Shown here piece by piece: positions 1 to 5,251 of a stretch of DNA of 5,251 bases. Numbering within the stretch: position 1 is the first letter of the stretch; the number at the start of each line of letters is the position of its first letter. Location of the stretch: the NCBI GenBank assembly GCA_030452365.1, contig JAKDMK010000198.1:1-5251 (forward strand), written 5' to 3'. Position numbers and translations under genes: made by a program. The stretch is from Nitrococcus sp. (lineage in GTDB: Bacteria > Pseudomonadota > Gammaproteobacteria > Nitrococcales > Nitrococcaceae). The notes below the pieces were generated by a model. That model did no database searches and had not been told where the DNA came from. It saw nothing but the letters and a program-made list of their open reading frames with translations.

Positions 1-354
1 CAGGCCGTAGCCTCGGAAGTCGTGATCGAGCGCAACCGCCGCGTCAATCTTAAGGCGTTCCATGTGAGCGAACGACGTACAATCCGTGAAACTGAAGGAC
101 TTGTCGCGGTAGCGGGTGAAGATCTGCCATGCCGCTTCCCGGTCCAGCCGAGTAACGTTGCTCAACACGCCGATATCGCCGCCGAGAACACTTGTCCCGA
201 AAACATGCGCGGTCTTCCAACCGAGGCGATAACGGAGCAGTGTCAGTGTCTCGCACAGGATGTAATCCGTGATTACGAGCGGCTGTGTGGCGGCCCCGAG
301 GCATCTCTGCACAGCCGCATGATCCGGGATGTAAATGTAAAAAGCTCCAGCACT
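1..354 (-). pseudogene. Broken, edge-truncated PIN-domain (VapC-like) toxin gene
   Basis: The minus strand is open for 118 codons from just after a TGA at 357-355 to the left window edge, with no usable start at its head. The translation looks like a PIN-domain ribonuclease of the type common in toxin-antitoxin pairs: PLVITDYILCETLTLLRYRL near residues 25-44, then FSFTDCTSFAHMERL at 87-101 and ALDHDFRGYGL at 108-118. Candidate metal-binding acids are D30 or E35, D91 and D110 or D112. The usual first strand with its Asp (a VDTSAF-like motif) is missing: the frame begins [12 protein letters not shown] directly after the stop. A GTG at 358-356 lies in another frame, and skipping one base of the five-T run (complement of 339-343) would join it to the PIN frame, still without the Asp. 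I infer a small N-terminal deletion plus frameshift. The last residues lie off-window. The PIN family call is fairly safe; loss of function is inferred. Confidence 0.75.
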
Positions 355-467
355 TCACCGCCTATTTCTGCTGGCCGGGCGCGATGCGCTCGAGTTTGAT
401 GGTGGTGACGCCACAATGACTCGCGATGGCGCGGGAACAATGCTAGGTTGGCTAAAACTTCAACCAG

Positions 468-473
468 AGGAGG
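468..473 (+). promoter_or_regulatory. Perfect Shine-Dalgarno site of the wrbA-like remnant
   Basis: AGGAGG sits 8 nt before the ATG at 482. It decides the start at 482 over the in-frame ATGs upstream at 416 and 443, whose extra residues do not resemble WrbA. It also shows that the 5' end of the old gene survives intact although the rest is gone. Confidence 0.8.
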
Positions 474-481
474 TGGACACG

Positions 482-640
482 ATGAGCAACGTTCGACTCG
501 CCGTGATCTACTACAGCACCTATGGCACGAACCACGCCATGGCCGAGGCAGTCGTCGAGACGGCGCGCGAAGCGAGTGCCGAAACGCGCCTGCGCAAGGT
601 GCGACCGGCGCCAACGGTACCTCAGTGTAACGGCGTGTAG
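482..640 (+). pseudogene. wrbA: N-terminal remnant of a WrbA-like NAD(P)H:quinone oxidoreductase gene
   Basis: This frame encodes 52 residues beginning [20 protein letters not shown], the typical first strand and FMN-phosphate loop (YYSTYGTN, residues 10-17) of WrbA-type flavodoxin-like quinone reductases, followed by the first helix ([14 protein letters not shown]) and the second strand (TRLRKVR, residues 34-40). Family members are usually about 200 residues. Here similarity stops after about residue 40, and the tail [11 protein letters not shown] runs to a TAG at 638-640 that is also the first three bases of the palindrome upstream of the antitoxin gene. The isoalloxazine-binding and NAD(P)H-binding parts are missing, so it cannot be a working enzyme. 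I infer that a deletion or insertion replaced the 3' part of the gene with the toxin-antitoxin segment. The strong ribosome site means a short peptide may still be made if the region is transcribed. The family call rests on the N-terminus only. Confidence 0.75.
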
Positions 641-653
641 CACAACTGTGCTA
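638..653 (+). promoter_or_regulatory. Palindromic putative operator of the toxin-antitoxin pair
   Basis: TAGCAC-AACT-GTGCTA is a perfect 6-bp inverted repeat with a 4-nt centre, 38 nt before the antitoxin GTG. Two GTGTA direct repeats at 625-629 and 635-639, 10 nt apart, lead into it. Ribbon-helix-helix antitoxins usually bind short palindromes or tandem repeats at their own promoter, so this is the likely autorepression site. No T run follows, so it is not a terminator. Confidence 0.6.
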
Positions 654-657
654 AAAT
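649..657 (+). promoter_or_regulatory. Extended -10 promoter for the toxin-antitoxin pair
   Basis: TGcTAAAAT matches an extended -10 element: TG, one base, then TAAAAT, 5 of 6 to the sigma-70 consensus. The -35 position (about 629-634, AACGGC) has no good hexamer, as expected for an extended -10 promoter. Transcription would begin near 664 and give a leader of about 28 nt. The TG and the first two bases of the hexamer lie in the right arm of the palindrome, so a bound repressor would block polymerase. Confidence 0.5.
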
Positions 658-691
658 CTGGCTCAAAGATCACCCCCTAAGAGACTGCGCC

Positions 692-976
692 GTGCCAACA
701 ACGACCATCCGCTTGCCCGAAGACCTGAAAGACCGTGTTGCACGTGCTGCGGAGCATGCCGGCATGAGCTCTCATGCGTTCATCCTCGCTGCCATAGAAG
801 AACGCGTGGGTGCTGAAGAGCGGCGTAATGATTTCTACGATACCGCCGAACAGCGGTATGCGGAGATCCTTACATCAGGTAAGACGATTCCATGGTCGGA
901 GATGCGCGCCTACCTGGAAGATCGGATCGCTGGAAAAAAGCCCCTACGCGCGGCTCCTCGAAAACTTGCCCGCTGA
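692..976 (+). CDS. Ribbon-helix-helix (CopG/ParD-like) antitoxin
   Basis: This 94-residue protein is the likely antitoxin of the toxin encoded 12 nt downstream. Residues 1-40 have the shape of a MetJ/Arc-type ribbon-helix-helix DNA-binding domain: a short strand (TTTIRLP, 3-9), helix 1 (EDLKDRVARAAEHAG, 10-24), a turn, and helix 2 (SSHAFILAAIEERV, 26-39). The rest is a charged C-terminal arm with IPWSEMRAYLEDR at 66-78 and a basic tail ending RKLAR; in this class the arm wraps and blocks the toxin. The start is a GTG with a weak AAGAGA site (679-684) 7 nt upstream; it is chosen because the strand-forming residues begin right after it. It probably represses its own promoter through the palindrome at 638-653, with the toxin as co-repressor, as is usual for such pairs. 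A free-standing CopG-type regulator is possible, but the neighbouring ParE-like gene argues against it. Confidence 0.87.
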   Translation: MPTTTIRLPEDLKDRVARAAEHAGMSSHAFILAAIEERVGAEERRNDFYDTAEQRYAEILTSGKTIPWSEMRAYLEDRIAGKKPLRAAPRKLAR

Positions 977-988
977 GCCATTGCCGCG

Positions 989-1291
989 ATGACGCGGATC
1001 GAGCTCGCGCCGGCGGTGGCTGAGGATTTTGATCGCGTACTGGATCATCTGTCGCACTACGAGGTGGCCGATGCGCCGGCGCGCATCGAAGAGATCCTAA
1101 AGGGTATCTCGGTGCTGGGACATAATCCGTTGATGGGCCAACTGGCGCATGGTGAGTTGCGCGAACTGGTCATCGGTCGGCAATCGCGAGGCTATATTGC
1201 CCTCTACCGTTATGTGTCCGCAATTGACACGGTTTTTGTGCTAGCGATAAGGAGCCAGCGAGAGGCGGGATACAAGAACATTGACGTCTGA
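989..1291 (+). CDS. ParE/RelE-superfamily toxin
   Basis: This 100-residue protein resembles RelE/ParE-fold toxins in length and layout: an N-terminal strand (TRIELAPAV), helices with AEDFDRVLDHL at 11-21 and ARIEEILKGISVLG at 31-44, the loop HNPLMGQ at 45-51, and the C-terminal sheet LRELVIGRQSRGYIALYRY (58-75) then TVFVLAIRSQREAGY (81-95). The last segment is a strong signature of ParE-like members. Whether it attacks DNA gyrase (ParE style) or ribosome-bound mRNA (RelE style) cannot be read from sequence. It follows the antitoxin gene in the same direction after 12 nt and has no clear Shine-Dalgarno site, so translation may be coupled to the antitoxin and kept low. The frame is intact. Oddly, it ends just 10 nt from the glmS stop on the other strand, and its last codons cover the expected Tn7 insertion point. 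Confidence 0.9.
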   Translation: MTRIELAPAVAEDFDRVLDHLSHYEVADAPARIEEILKGISVLGHNPLMGQLAHGELRELVIGRQSRGYIALYRYVSAIDTVFVLAIRSQREAGYKNIDV

Positions 1292-1301
1292 GCCCGGAAT
1301 T

Positions 1302-1345
1302 CTATTCCACTGTAACCGACTTTGCGAGATTGCGCGGCTGATCGA
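1302..1345 (-). other. attTn7-like site at the 3' end of glmS
   Basis: The last codons of glmS encode [17 protein letters not shown], the segment whose DNA is bound by TnsD of Tn7 in E. coli. Insertion there falls about 25 bp past the glmS stop, which here is near 1275-1280, in the last codons of the toxin gene. The conserved coding end is seen directly; that it works as a target is inferred. No Tn7-like end or tns gene is present in the window. Confidence 0.6.
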
Positions 1346-3134
1346 CGTCCGTGCCCTTGAGTACCGCTACATGATAGGCCAGTAGCTGCAGCGGTATGGT
1401 GTAGACGATCGGCGCGGTGATCTCATCGGTGGCCGGCACGGTTTGCACAACGCAGCCGTCCTCTGTGGCGATCGTGGTAGCCGCGTCCGCGAAGACGTAG
1501 AGCCGTCCGTTACGAGCCCTGACCTCCTGGAGATTGCTCTTTAGCTTCTCGATCAGCTCGTCATTGGGGGCGACGGTCACCACCGGCATTTCACCGTCCA
1601 CCAGCGCCAGCGGTCCGTGCTTGAGCTCACCGGCCGGATACGCCTCCGCATGGATGTAGGAGATCTCCTTGAGCTTGAGCGCCCCCTCCATGGCGATGGG
1701 GTATTGGGCGCCGCGGCCGAGGAAAAGGCTATGGCGTTTGTCCACGAACTCCTCCGCCAGCGCTTCGATTGACGGCTCCAGGGCAAGCGCCGCCTCAAGC
1801 TGCCGCGGCAGGCGCCGCAGGGCCTGAACGAAAGCGGCCTCACGCTCCACCGTAAGCTTATGACGGCGGCCGATTGCGATAGTCAGGAGCAGCAGAGCCG
1901 TTAACTGCGTGGTGAACGCCTTGGTGGAAGCGACCCCGATCTCCGGACCCGCCCGCGTCATCAACACCAGATCGGATTCGCGCACGAGCGAGCTCTGCGG
2001 CACGTTGCAGATGGCGAGCGTGGCCAAATAGCCCTTGTTCCGGGCCTCCCGCAACGCCGATAGCGTATCCGCTGTCTCGCCGGATTGCGAGACGGTGACA
2101 AACAGCGTCCCGGGCGCCAACACGTGCGTGCGATAGCGGAATTCACTTGCCACCTCCACATCGCAAGCCACACCCGCATGGCTCTCGCACCAGTAGCGGG
2201 CAACAAGCCCGGCATGATAGCTGGTACCACAGGCAACAATCTGTACGCGCTCGACCCGATCGAGGATGGCCCCCGCCTCGGGCCCAAAAGCCGCCTCCAG
2301 CACCCGGCCATCGGAGAGCGATCCTTCCAGCGTTTCACCAACCGCGCGCGGCTGCTCATGGATCTCCTTAAGCATGAAATGCCGGTAGGCGCCGCGATCG
2401 ACCGCATGGGCACTGAGCTGCGAAGTCTGTATGGCCCGGTCGACCGTTTGTCCATCGTGATCGCTAATCACAATCCGCTCACAAAAGAGCTCCGCGATAT
2501 CCCCATCCTCGAGCAAGATGAATCGCTGCGTCACTGGCAGCAGGGCCGCGATGTCGGAGGCAATGAAATTTTCCCCGATGCCTACCCCGATAACGAGTGG
2601 GCTGCCCTTGCGGGCCGCGATCAAACGACCGGGAGCCTTAGAGCTAATGACCCCCAAAGCATAGGCGCCGTCAAGACGACTCACCGCGCGGGCAACGGCG
2701 CGGCGCAGATCGCCCGTGGCTGCCATCTGTAAATGAATCTCGTTGACGATGACTTCGCTGTCGGTCTGCGAGTGGAATTCGTAGCCACGCGTGCGCAGTT
2801 CGCGCCGCAAGTCCTCGTGATTCTCGATTATGCCGTTGTGGACAACGGCGATCTCGTCGCGAGCGATATGCGGATGCGCGTTGAACTCGGTAGGCGCGCC
2901 GTGGGTGGCCCAGCGGGTATGGGCGATCCCCGTGTGCCCACACAACGGGTCGGCGGCCTGGGCAGCCACCAAGGCGGCCACCTTGCCGATCGTGCGATGG
3001 CGTTGCAAGCGATTCGCCCCATCGAGCACCGCGATGCCGGCGGAATCGTAGCCGCGATATTCGAGCCGCTTCAGTCCCTCGAGCAGAATAGCCACGGCGT
3101 CGCGTTCGGCCACTACACCCACTATTCCACACAT
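1302..3134 (-). CDS. glmS: Glutamine-fructose-6-phosphate aminotransferase (isomerizing), GlmS
   Basis: GlmS makes glucosamine-6-phosphate and glutamate from fructose-6-phosphate and glutamine in the cytoplasm, the committed step to UDP-GlcNAc. The 610-residue product matches the usual length of about 609. The N-terminal glutaminase domain (2-240) starts MCGIVGV, giving the nucleophile Cys2, exposed as residue 1 after Met removal; TRWATHG is at 73-79 and SQTDSEV at 122-128. Two SIS sugar-isomerase domains follow, with CGTSYHAG at 302-309, SQSGETADT at 349-357, STKAFTTQ at 403-410, and E490, H506 and K605 at the positions of the E. coli isomerase residues. The start at 3134 is certain because the Cys must follow Met; an in-frame start at 3188 would add 18 residues and block it. 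The C-terminus, [13 protein letters not shown], equals that of E. coli. It follows glmU after 102 nt, probably in the same transcript. Confidence 0.99.
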   Translation of the reverse strand: MCGIVGVVAERDAVAILLEGLKRLEYRGYDSAGIAVLDGANRLQRHRTIGKVAALVAAQAADPLCGHTGIAHTRWATHGAPTEFNAHPHIARDEIAVVHNGIIENHEDLRRELRTRGYEFHSQTDSEVIVNEIHLQMAATGDLRRAVARAVSRLDGAYALGVISSKAPGRLIAARKGSPLVIGVGIGENFIASDIAALLPVTQRFILLEDGDIAELFCERIVISDHDGQTVDRAIQTSQLSAHAVDRGAYRHFMLKEIHEQPRAVGETLEGSLSDGRVLEAAFGPEAGAILDRVERVQIVACGTSYHAGLVARYWCESHAGVACDVEVASEFRYRTHVLAPGTLFVTVSQSGETADTLSALREARNKGYLATLAICNVPQSSLVRESDLVLMTRAGPEIGVASTKAFTTQLTALLLLTIAIGRRHKLTVEREAAFVQALRRLPRQLEAALALEPSIEALAEEFVDKRHSLFLGRGAQYPIAMEGALKLKEISYIHAEAYPAGELKHGPLALVDGEMPVVTVAPNDELIEKLKSNLQEVRARNGRLYVFADAATTIATEDGCVVQTVPATDEITAPIVYTIPLQLLAYHVAVLKGTDVDQPRNLAKSVTVE

Positions 3135-3142
3135 GACGTTTG

Positions 3143-3151
3143 CCCCCCCTT
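3143..3151 (-). promoter_or_regulatory. glmS ribosome binding site with a seven-G run
   Basis: Read on the minus strand, AAGGGGGGG lies 8 nt before the ATG at 3134. It supports that start over the upstream in-frame one at 3188. The homopolymer of seven G is unusual for a Shine-Dalgarno site, and a slip in it would change the spacing to the start codon. Confidence 0.75.
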
Positions 3152-3152
3152 G

Positions 3153-3227
3153 ATAAACCGCCCCTGGCTCACATACCGATGTTTGCAATAGCTTTGTCAG
3201 CCCGAACTATGTGCTGCAATGGTTTAT
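3153..3227 (-). promoter_or_regulatory. Possible folded RNA leader between glmU and glmS
   Basis: In the minus-strand RNA, AUAAACC (3227-3221) can pair perfectly with GGUUUAU (3159-3153). Nested inside, AUAGUU (3210-3205) can pair with AGCUAU (3193-3188), with one G-U pair and an 11-nt loop. The outer stem ends two bases before the glmS Shine-Dalgarno tract. glmS leaders in enterobacteria are targets of post-transcriptional control by GlmZ, so a regulatory role is plausible, but the stems are short and AU-rich and could be chance. It does not look like a terminator. Confidence 0.3.
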
Positions 3228-3236
3228 ATCCGTCTA

Positions 3237-4607
3237 TCAGCCCTCTGGCTTTGGCTTCTTCTTGGGTCGCCGCCAGCCGGCTAAGGTCTTCTGCAACGTA
3301 CCCGAGAGGGTGAGCTCATCCGCGGGCGCATCGCGACGGATCGTAGAACCAGCGCCGATGGTTGCACCGCGACCGATCCGCACCGGCGCAACCAACTGCG
3401 TGCCGGAGCCGATAAACGCATCATCTTCGATCACGGTACGATGCTTATTCGCCCCATCGTAGTTGCAGGTAATAGTACCGGCACCCACGTTGACACCCGA
3501 ACCGAGTTCGGTATCACCGATATAGGAGAGGTGGTTGACCTTGGAGCCGATACCGATGGCCGCATTCTTGGTTTCAACGAAATTACCTATCTTGGCGCCA
3601 GCTGCCATCCGGGTACCCGGGCGCAGGCGCGCAAAGGGACCTACTTGGCTCTCGGCCTCGATAATCGCGCCCTCGATGTCGCAATGAGAGGCGATGCGCG
3701 CGTTCGCACCGATCCGGCTGTCGCGAATGCAGCAATTCGGTCCGATTGAAACGCCATCGGCGATCTCAACCTCGCCCTTGAAAATACAGTTGACGTCGAT
3801 CGTCACATCGATGCCGCAGACGAGCCGCCCGCGGACATCAAAGCGTGCCGGATCCATAAGGCTGACCCCCGCGCGCATCAGACGATGTGCTTCACGCTGC
3901 TGGTGTGCCCGTTCGACCAAGGCCAGCTGCGCGCGATCATTGACTCCCTGCACCTCGATCGGATCGCTCGTCACTAGAGGACATACGGCGACACCATGCT
4001 CTCGGGCGAGGGCAATGACATCTGTGAGATAATGCTCGCCTTGGGCGTTATTGCGCCGCACCTCATTAAGCCAGCCACGTACCCCCGCGGCGGGCAGGCA
4101 GAGGATACCGGTGTTCACCTCCTGAATGGCGCGCTGCGCCGCGCTGGCATCGCGTTCCTCGACGATCGCCTCTACCTGACCGGATGCATCCCGCACGATT
4201 CGGCCATAGCCGCTAGGATCGGCGAGCACCACCGAGAGCAAGCCTACGTTTTCGCCGGCAGTTTGCCTAAGCCTTTGCAATGTCTGCATGCGAACCAGCG
4301 GCACATCGCCACAGAGTACGAGGATGTGGTGCTCATCGGCAATCGCGGGCAGCGCCTGTTGCAGCGCATGGCCCGTTCCGAGCGGCGTCGCCTGCTCTAC
4401 CCAACGAATGTCCGGCTCCGGCAACGCCGCGCGCAGCCGCGCTCCGTCGTGACCATGGACCACGTATAGGGCATCGGGGTGCAGCGCTCGGGCCGCATCG
4501 AGCACGTGACCGAGCATAGCTCGCCCGCCAATTGGATGCAGTACCTTGGGCAGGATCGAGTGCATCCGGGTTCCTTGCCCGGCGGCGAGTACGACCACAC
4601 TAAGCAT
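3237..4607 (-). CDS. glmU: Bifunctional N-acetylglucosamine-1-phosphate uridyltransferase / glucosamine-1-phosphate acetyltransferase, GlmU
   Basis: GlmU acetylates glucosamine-1-phosphate with acetyl-CoA and then joins the product to UTP, giving UDP-GlcNAc. The 456 residues equal the E. coli length. The N-terminal pyrophosphorylase domain shows LAAGQGTRM at 7-15 with K21, PLGTGHA at 75-81, LCGDVPL at 98-104 (metal-binding D101), EVNTG at 163-167 and GVNDR at 221-225. The C-terminal left-handed beta-helix of hexapeptide repeats runs from about 255 to 425 and holds RLRPG (R329), K347, the catalytic H359 in KVNHL, Y362 and CNYDG at 381-385, each four less than in E. coli. The tail WRRPKKKPKPEG is basic. 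The start has a good site (AAGGGAGGA, 4626-4618) 10 nt upstream. It lies 121 nt after atpC with no clear terminator between, and ends in TGA directly followed by an in-frame TAG. Confidence 0.99.
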   Translation of the reverse strand: MLSVVVLAAGQGTRMHSILPKVLHPIGGRAMLGHVLDAARALHPDALYVVHGHDGARLRAALPEPDIRWVEQATPLGTGHALQQALPAIADEHHILVLCGDVPLVRMQTLQRLRQTAGENVGLLSVVLADPSGYGRIVRDASGQVEAIVEERDASAAQRAIQEVNTGILCLPAAGVRGWLNEVRRNNAQGEHYLTDVIALAREHGVAVCPLVTSDPIEVQGVNDRAQLALVERAHQQREAHRLMRAGVSLMDPARFDVRGRLVCGIDVTIDVNCIFKGEVEIADGVSIGPNCCIRDSRIGANARIASHCDIEGAIIEAESQVGPFARLRPGTRMAAGAKIGNFVETKNAAIGIGSKVNHLSYIGDTELGSGVNVGAGTITCNYDGANKHRTVIEDDAFIGSGTQLVAPVRIGRGATIGAGSTIRRDAPADELTLSGTLQKTLAGWRRPKKKPKPEG

Positions 4608-4728
4608 TGCTTGGCGATCCTCCCTTCGCCCTGCGCCGCTTCAACACCGGCTTAGCGAATTTGCCTCAGGCGGGTCAGCCGCATCATGTCGATCCGACAG
4701 TTCATTGTGGCGCCGATACCGCGCGACC

Positions 4729-5154
4729 CTACGCGCCGCGGCGGCGGCGCAACCGCTCCACGGTGCGCAACTGCGCCACGGCCTGCGCAAGCTCCGCCTG
4801 GGCGCGCGCGTAGTCAATCTGCGACTGGCGGTCCTGCATCGCCTGCTCGGCGCGTTCCTTGGCCGCAAGCGCAGCCGCCTCATCCACATCATGGGCACGC
4901 AGCGCGCTATCGGAAAGCACGGTCACGACGTGCGGCTGAACCTCGAGGATACCGCCCGAGATATAAAAGGCTTCCTCCTGGCCCTCGGTGGGCTGCACTC
5001 GGACCTCGCCCGGCCGCAGCGTCGTGATCAGCGGAGCATGCCGCGGCGTGATTCCAACCTCTCCCATCGCCGCCGGGGCGAACACCATTACCGCCTGACC
5101 GGAGAAAATGGCCGTTTCACTGCTAACGATGTCCACATGGATGGTCATAGCCAT
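4729..5154 (-). CDS. atpC: ATP synthase epsilon subunit (F1 sector), AtpC
   Basis: AtpC is the central-stalk subunit that binds gamma and the c-ring and can inhibit ATP hydrolysis. The 141-residue product is close to the E. coli length of 139. Residues 1-85 form the beta-sandwich domain, with [16 protein letters not shown] at 4-19, the well-conserved [20 protein letters not shown] at 31-50, and [20 protein letters not shown] at 63-82. Residues 88-137 form the C-terminal two-helix hairpin, rich in Ala, Glu and Arg ([16 protein letters not shown] and the [20 protein letters not shown] stretch), ending in a basic RRRR tail. The start at 5154 has GAGGAG (5167-5162) 7 nt upstream; a Met at codon 3 is an alternative with poorer spacing. 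atpD would be expected just upstream, yet the 97 nt to the window edge show no recognisable AtpD C-terminus. It is probably the last atp gene before glmU. Confidence 0.97.
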   Translation of the reverse strand: MAMTIHVDIVSSETAIFSGQAVMVFAPAAMGEVGITPRHAPLITTLRPGEVRVQPTEGQEEAFYISGGILEVQPHVVTVLSDSALRAHDVDEAAALAAKERAEQAMQDRQSQIDYARAQAELAQAVAQLRTVERLRRRRGA

Positions 5155-5251
5155 ATTTGTACTCCTCGCAGAGCGCTAGCAACGTGCTGGAATTCGCTTC
5201 TCCGGCACCTATGCCATGATCCAACGTTCCGTGTGCCCCATACACAATCTC

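Noticed and set aside
339..343. Programmed frameshift at the five-T run of the PIN gene
   Set aside because: Even with the shift the product lacks the first catalytic Asp and strand, so decay is the simpler explanation.
22..399. 125-codon plus-strand open frame at the left end
   Set aside because: It is antisense to the PIN-domain frame, which has clear family motifs, and shows no recognisable domain itself.
1262..1301. Tn7 end or other transposon terminus next to glmS
   Set aside because: No Tn7-like end beginning TGTGGG, no 22-bp-type TnsB repeats and no target duplication are visible; the toxin frame runs through without a break.
2085..2732. 215-codon plus-strand open frame
   Set aside because: It lies wholly antisense inside glmS, matches no family I recognise, and its amino-acid make-up is that of a complementary-strand shadow in GC-rich DNA.
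3135..3188. 18-residue N-terminal extension of GlmS from an upstream in-frame ATG
   Set aside because: The catalytic Cys must become residue 1 after Met removal, and the ribosome site sits in front of the ATG at 3134.
3135..3236. glmS ribozyme-type riboswitch
   Set aside because: The spacer is shorter than the ribozyme with its nested pseudoknots, and the element is typical of Gram-positive bacteria, not of an atpC-glmU-glmS operon.
3996..4469. 157-codon plus-strand open frame
   Set aside because: It is antisense to the highly conserved pyrophosphorylase domain of glmU and lacks any domain signature.
4648..4681. Inverted repeat CGGCT...AGCCG between atpC and glmU, with a small GCCT-C-AGGC inside
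   Set aside because: The loop is long, the stem short, and no T tract follows on the minus strand, so a terminator is not supported.
4652..4705. 17-residue minus-strand ORF between atpC and glmU (MNCRIDMM...)
   Set aside because: It has no ribosome binding site and no known counterpart; such a short frame is expected by chance.

Overview
The window reads as a chromosomal segment of a GC-rich proteobacterium, most likely a gammaproteobacterium or a relative such as the Acidithiobacillia. The basis is the order atpC-glmU-glmS, the 456-residue GlmU and 610-residue GlmS that match the enterobacterial proteins almost residue for residue in their active sites, and the fully conserved GlmS C-terminus. 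No species can be named from the sequence alone.

Right part, minus strand (about 5154 down to 1302): three intact housekeeping genes in one direction. atpC encodes the epsilon subunit of ATP synthase, glmU the bifunctional enzyme that makes UDP-GlcNAc, and glmS the glutamine-dependent enzyme that makes glucosamine-6-phosphate. GlmS and GlmU are the first and last steps of the pathway to UDP-GlcNAc, the precursor of peptidoglycan and lipopolysaccharide; the middle enzyme, GlmM, is not here. The spacers of 121 and 102 nt hold no convincing terminator, so cotranscription is likely. The glmU-glmS spacer can fold into a nested RNA structure that ends just before the glmS ribosome binding site.

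Left part (1 to 1291): accessory DNA just beyond the glmS 3' end, the classical Tn7 target position. From the glmS side outward it holds an intact type II toxin-antitoxin pair on the plus strand (ribbon-helix-helix antitoxin and ParE/RelE-like toxin), whose toxin gene ends only 10 nt from the converging glmS stop. Its promoter is an extended -10 element inside a short palindrome, probably the autoregulatory operator. Next comes a wrbA-like gene cut down to its first 40 or so codons but with a perfect ribosome binding site. Last is a PIN-domain (VapC-like) toxin gene on the minus strand that has lost its N-terminus and first catalytic aspartate and runs off the left edge.

The picture is a stable operon bordering a turnover zone where toxin-antitoxin genes and gene fragments collect next to an attTn7-like site. 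No transposase, transposon end, CRISPR array, tRNA or rRNA was seen, and nothing here amounts to a clearly new biological system. The most distinctive points are the predicted Tn7 insertion point lying inside the toxin gene, the two gene remnants, and the operator-embedded promoter.
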